A stretch of 33,812 nucleotides of DNA, from NCBI GenBank assembly GCA_012729455.1, contig JAAYDC010000023.1, positions 1 to 33,812 on the forward strand, written 5' to 3'. This stretch comes from Chloroflexota bacterium. Lineage in GTDB: Bacteria > Chloroflexota > Anaerolineae > UBA1429. Of this stretch, positions 30,548-33,812 are shown in pieces. Positions within the stretch are counted from its first letter, which is position 1, and each line of letters begins with the position of its first letter. The notes below the pieces were generated by a model. It made no database searches, was not told where the DNA came from, and saw only the letters and a program-made list of their open reading frames with translations. The position numbers and the translations under genes were made by a program.

Positions 30548-32842
30548 ATGAACGAAATCCGTCTAGCTTTACTGGGATTGCTGCATCAGAGCAGCCTGGA
30601 CGCCTTTCAAATTCGACGCCTTGAAAGCGAACAGCAGGGCCTGTGGGCCGAGGTGCCGCTCTCGAGCATCTATCACGAGCTGGCCCGCCTGATCGACGAA
30701 GGCCTGGTCGAGCGCGAAGTGGTCGCACCCGCCACCCCTGAGCAGGCGCCCAGCAAACGCTACCGCCTGACGGCCGCCGGCAGCCAGGCTCTGCGCAGCC
30801 TGCTCTCCCAGGCCTGGTCAGAAGCGGGCTCTTCCAGTGCCGTGCAAGACCTCACGTTGCTCAACCCCGAGTTGATCTCGGCAGATGGCCTGGTCAGCGC
30901 CCTCACCAAACGCATCGATAACCTCGAGCGCGAGCTGGAGCGCGCCGATAACCGCTGCAAGGAACTGTCCGAATCAGATGACAACTGGCCGCTGGTCCGC
31001 ACCGTGCACGACCGCCTGCGTGAGCGCCAAACCAGCGAGCTGGCCTGGGTACGCTCCCTGCTGGAACAGATAAAGGCCGGCCACTGGCGCATGCGCCCCC
31101 GCCCGGATAGCAGCGGGCGACTGAACCTGGCACAGCGCATTGCCGACAAGCGCGTGGGGGCCTTTACCTTTGTGCTGCATTCGCATCTGCCTTATTGCCG
31201 CATGTCGGGGCGCTGGCCGCACGGCGAGGAATGGCTGCACGAAGCCCTGGCCGAGACCTATGTCCCGCTGCTCGAGACGCTCTTTGATATGGCCGAAGAC
31301 CAGGTGCCCTTCCAGCTGACCATCGGCCTGACACCGGTGCTCACCGAACAGCTTGCCGATATGGACGTGCGCGAGCACTTTATAATCTACCTCGAGGAAA
31401 AGATCGACGCCGCTTCGGCCGATATCGAGCGTTTTGAAGCATCCGGCGAAGAGCAGTTAAAGACCCTGGCGATTTTCTACCACGACTATTACACGCACGT
31501 GGGCAATGTCTACAACGAGCGCCTGGGCGGCGATGTGATCGGCGCCTTTAAGAGGTTACAAGATGCCGGGTTGATCGAGCTGATCACCTCGGCCGCCACG
31601 CACGGCTACCTGCCGCTCCTGGTGCGCGACTCGTCGATCTATGGGCAGATTCAGGCTGGCATCGAGAGCTACCGGCGCCACTTTGGACGCTCACCGCGTA
31701 CCATTTGGCTGCCCGAATGTGCCTACCGCCCGGCCTACCGCGATGAAAACGGTTTGATCCGCCCCGGGCTGGAAGAGTTCCTGGCGGGCGCGGGCCTGAG
31801 CGCCTTCCTGGTCGAGACGCACGCCATCGAGGGCGGCCAGCCGGTGGGCAAGGCCGCCGACGAGGTCAGCATCGGCCCTTACGGCGCCGTCATGCGCGAC
31901 TATTTGGTCGCGCCGCGCAAGGACTTTGAGGGCGGCGGCACCACCTATCGGGCCTACTATACCGCCAGCCAGAACGGGTTGACGGATCCGCCCGTCGCCG
32001 TGATCGGGCGCAACAACCGCACTGGCCAACAGGTCTGGTCGGCCCAGTTCGGTTATCCTGGCGACGGCCAGTACCGAGAGTTCCACCGCAAAGACTCCGA
32101 GTCGGGCCTGCAGTATTGGCGCATCACCGGCTCGCAGACCGACCTGGGCAACAAGGAGATCTACCAGCCCTGGGAGGCCGACCAGCGCATCGACGAGCAT
32201 GCCTGGCACTATGCCGGGCTGGTGCACGACCTGCTGCTTGACTACGCCAACCACACTGGCGACTATGGGCTGATCAGTTCAAACTATGATACCGAGCTGT
32301 TTGGGCACTGGTGGTTCGAAGGGGTGCGCTGGCTGGGCAAGGTGCTGCGCATTCTGGCAGCCAGTGAGCAGGTTGAGCTCACCACCATCAGCAAGTTTGT
32401 GACGGTACGTGAACCCACTCAGATGCTGGCTGTGCCGGAAAGCTCGTGGGGCAGCGGCGGATATCACTGGACATGGGATAACGACGACACCAGGTGGATG
32501 TGGGCGCCGATCCATGCCGCCGAAAAACGCATGGAAGCGCTGGTGGAACGCTTCCCGAACGCGGAAGGCGAGGTACTACGAGCCCTCAACCAAGCCGCTC
32601 GCGAGCTGTTGCTGCTGCAATCCAGCGACTGGCCTTTTTTGGTGACCACCAGCCAGGCGCATGCCTATGCTATCAAGCGCTTTAACGGCCATGTCGAGCG
32701 CTTTAACCAGCTGGCCGATCTGCTGCAAGGGGGAGCCTATTCCGAGGCGGGTCATGTGGCCGACACCCTTTACGAACAGGACAAGGTCTTTAGCACCATC
32801 GACTACCGCTGGTTCGCCGAGCGTCAGGGCAAAGCGAAATAA
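30548..32842 (+). CDS. PadR-type regulator fused to a GH57 glucan-branching-type enzyme
   Basis: A 764-residue protein with two complete modules. Residues about 1-85 form a PadR winged helix (LALLGLLHQSSLDAFQIRR, SIYHELARLIDEGLVERE, SKRYRLTAAGSQAL). About 105-180 form the helical dimerisation tail of long PadR proteins (ISADGLVSALTKRIDNLERE, SELAWVRSLLEQIKAG). A short linker leads to a GH57 catalytic domain from about 203: FTFVLHSHLPYCR (His211, His213), WLPECAYRPAY with the presumed nucleophile Glu390, and SSNYDTELFGHWWFEG with the presumed acid Asp581. A DUF1957-type C-terminal domain (about 640-745) includes RELLLLQSSDWPFLVT. GH57 members of this layout are 1,4-alpha-glucan branching enzymes. 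The reading frame is unbroken and no good internal start lies at the junction. The enzyme half may carry glucan synthesis, and the regulator half may bind DNA; both are inferred. Confidence 0.88.
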   Translation: MNEIRLALLGLLHQSSLDAFQIRRLESEQQGLWAEVPLSSIYHELARLIDEGLVEREVVAPATPEQAPSKRYRLTAAGSQALRSLLSQAWSEAGSSSAVQDLTLLNPELISADGLVSALTKRIDNLERELERADNRCKELSESDDNWPLVRTVHDRLRERQTSELAWVRSLLEQIKAGHWRMRPRPDSSGRLNLAQRIADKRVGAFTFVLHSHLPYCRMSGRWPHGEEWLHEALAETYVPLLETLFDMAEDQVPFQLTIGLTPVLTEQLADMDVREHFIIYLEEKIDAASADIERFEASGEEQLKTLAIFYHDYYTHVGNVYNERLGGDVIGAFKRLQDAGLIELITSAATHGYLPLLVRDSSIYGQIQAGIESYRRHFGRSPRTIWLPECAYRPAYRDENGLIRPGLEEFLAGAGLSAFLVETHAIEGGQPVGKAADEVSIGPYGAVMRDYLVAPRKDFEGGGTTYRAYYTASQNGLTDPPVAVIGRNNRTGQQVWSAQFGYPGDGQYREFHRKDSESGLQYWRITGSQTDLGNKEIYQPWEADQRIDEHAWHYAGLVHDLLLDYANHTGDYGLISSNYDTELFGHWWFEGVRWLGKVLRILAASEQVELTTISKFVTVREPTQMLAVPESSWGSGGYHWTWDNDDTRWMWAPIHAAEKRMEALVERFPNAEGEVLRALNQAARELLLLQSSDWPFLVTTSQAHAYAIKRFNGHVERFNQLADLLQGGAYSEAGHVADTLYEQDKVFSTIDYRWFAERQGKAK

Positions 32843-33215
32843 CGCTACGGTTAAAGCAAGAGCCCGCTCTGTCACGAAGCACTTTGTAGAGGACAAATAG
32901 CCGTTTTGGGGGCAGGTGATAGATAACCTTGGCATCGAAAAACAAGGGATTGTAGCGGAATTAAAAAAACCGTATTCATGCGGATTTCCATTGCACATTA
33001 ACGTCTATTCTGTTCTTTGGGAGAGGCCAAGGGCGAGGGGCGTGTAGCCTCGCAAAACGCTGCCCAGTTTCCTGCTATCGTTACAGTGCGAATTGAAGTG
33101 TACCCGATAAATCAAAAAACGCCCTGCATGGATAAGCCATGTGGGGCGTTGGATTTAGTTGCCAGTATCTGGATATCACACCTGATTTGTCCTTCTTAAT
33201 TTCCCTGTCACATAC
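32843..33215. other. AT-richer intergenic stretch, no gene recognised
   Basis: After the fusion gene base composition falls visibly toward AT and no convincing gene or ribosome-binding site is seen. There is a weak AGAGC/GCTCT hairpin near 32870 without a T run, and a long hairpin at 33114-33150 described separately. Short open frames here have no family match I can recognise. Confidence 0.6.
33114..33150 (-). terminator. Intrinsic terminator for the leftward ABC-2 permease
   Basis: A 14-bp stem (33118-33131 pairs with 33137-33150, two G-T pairs) with a 5-base loop is flanked on its left by an A run (33114-33119). On the minus strand this reads hairpin then T run. It lies about 65 bases downstream of the permease stop. 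Confidence 0.8.
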
Positions 33216-33812
33216 TTAATTGGATTTTTCTTTATGCAAAAGCATTACACATACGATGCATGCTATAAAAAAGACAAGGATTAGATACCATAGATTTTCA
33301 AGACAAAAGCCATTATCCAGCATCAATTGGTATCCCCAAGATGCGGGGAAAATACGGCCTACGATTCTTAGGGAGTCAGGCAACAAGTCAATGGGAAACA
33401 TGATTCCAGATAGCATAATTGAAGGTATAAATAGCAGTTGCGCCATCATCGTCACCCTTGCCTGATTTTTAATAACCAGTCCCAATATACTGCCGATGCT
33501 CTGCGATACAAGAATAAATATAACAAGTGCAAGAATAAAGAATGAAATACTAATTGGAGATGCCGCCTCAAACAGATATGGTGCTGACAGTAATATAATC
33601 AAACAAGAAATCAACGTATGAAAGAATGTTGAAAGATACACTGTCAACAGGCCGACATATATAGGAACTCTGTTTGCCTTATATACCTTTTTTACATCAC
33701 TTCCATAGTTTCAATCAGCGAAGGCGGCATTCCTATAAACGCTCCCATCGATACAGTCATCACAATCATGGATGGTATGAGCGTGCTTTTCATTTCCGGC
33801 ATAATTGAAGTA
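33216..33812 (-). pseudogene. ABC-2 type transporter permease, frameshifted and cut by the window edge
   Basis: Minus-strand translation from the right edge gives PEMKSTLIPSMIVMTVSMG, then LIETMEVM and a TAA at 33692-33694. Shifting one base, the protein resumes as DVKKVYKANRVPIYVGLLTV and continues through four hydrophobic segments to HKEKSN and TAA 33216-33218. The late part (LFIPSIMLSGIMFPIDLLP) is the ABC-2 permease core, with the usual final two helices. A one-base deletion near 33699-33704 (expected ES-DVKK) breaks the frame; it could be real decay or a sequencing error. Codons are AT-rich, unlike all other genes here. No ATP-binding partner is in the window. It would export drug, polysaccharide or peptide. 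Confidence 0.78.

Noticed and set aside
32860-32885. Terminator after the PadR-GH57 gene
   Set aside because: The AGAGC/GCTCT stem is only 5 bp with a 2-base loop and no T run follows.
1-33812. CRISPR arrays, insertion sequences, phage genes or defence systems
   Set aside because: No regularly spaced repeats, transposase, integrase or recognised defence gene was seen on either strand.

Overview
The window looks like chromosomal DNA from a high-GC bacterium. It may be a member of the Chloroflexota (Anaerolineae-like), but that is an inference from the flavour of the proteins and was not tested. Support for a bacterial chromosome: a classical EF-Tu/L33/tRNA-Trp/SecE/NusG/L11-L1-L10-L12 cluster, sigma70-type promoters (TTGACA/TATAAT with 16-17 bp spacers), Shine-Dalgarno starts that often use GTG or TTG, and dense gene packing.

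Layout. (1) 1-3908: end of tuf, then rpmG, tRNA-Trp, secE, nusG, rplK, rplA, an L10-type mRNA leader with an intrinsic terminator, rplJ and rplL, closed by a strong bidirectional terminator. rpoB does not follow. A tRNA-Val gene converges on that terminator. (2) 3996-4521: a non-coding island with divergent promoters, two interleaved inverted repeats, a possible short RNA, and the decayed C-terminus of a [NiFe]-hydrogenase large subunit just before murE. (3) 4522-9445: murE converges on a leftward operon gatC-gatA-sugar nucleotidyltransferase-lipoprotein. (4) 9500-12000: a rightward pair, a B12-domain radical SAM protein and a dTDP-glucose 4,6-dehydratase. (5) 11921-17857: a leftward five-gene run: FAD flavoprotein, SEC-C protein, HAD phosphatase, galactokinase, MFS transporter. 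(6) 17880-21258: a ZIP metal transporter, a leftward pair (cyclophilin-like protein and 2-oxopent-4-enoate hydratase-like enzyme), and argJ. (7) 21255-24950: a leftward exopolysaccharide operon of two GT4 glycosyltransferases and a WbaP-type phosphoglycosyl transferase. (8) 25009-30497: tRNA-Leu, an alpha/beta hydrolase overlapping a 602-residue protein of unknown family, a second ZIP transporter, a convergent MFS permease, and a small stand-alone GH2-type sugar-binding domain. (9) 30548-32842: a 764-residue fusion of a complete PadR-type regulator to a complete GH57 glucan-branching-type enzyme, the most unusual gene here. (10) 32843-33812: a visibly more AT-rich end with a frameshifted ABC-2 permease and its terminator, which looks foreign or misassembled.

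Themes. Sugar metabolism and envelope polysaccharide genes recur (galK, dTDP-glucose dehydratase, nucleotidyltransferase, glycosyltransferases, GH57). Genes are arranged as compact divergent/convergent blocks. Divergent promoters sit back to back or overlap, and all five convergent protein-gene pairs overlap at their 3' ends, three of them by sharing one CTAG for both stop codons. All promoter, operator and RNA calls come from reading the sequence and have not been tested experimentally.
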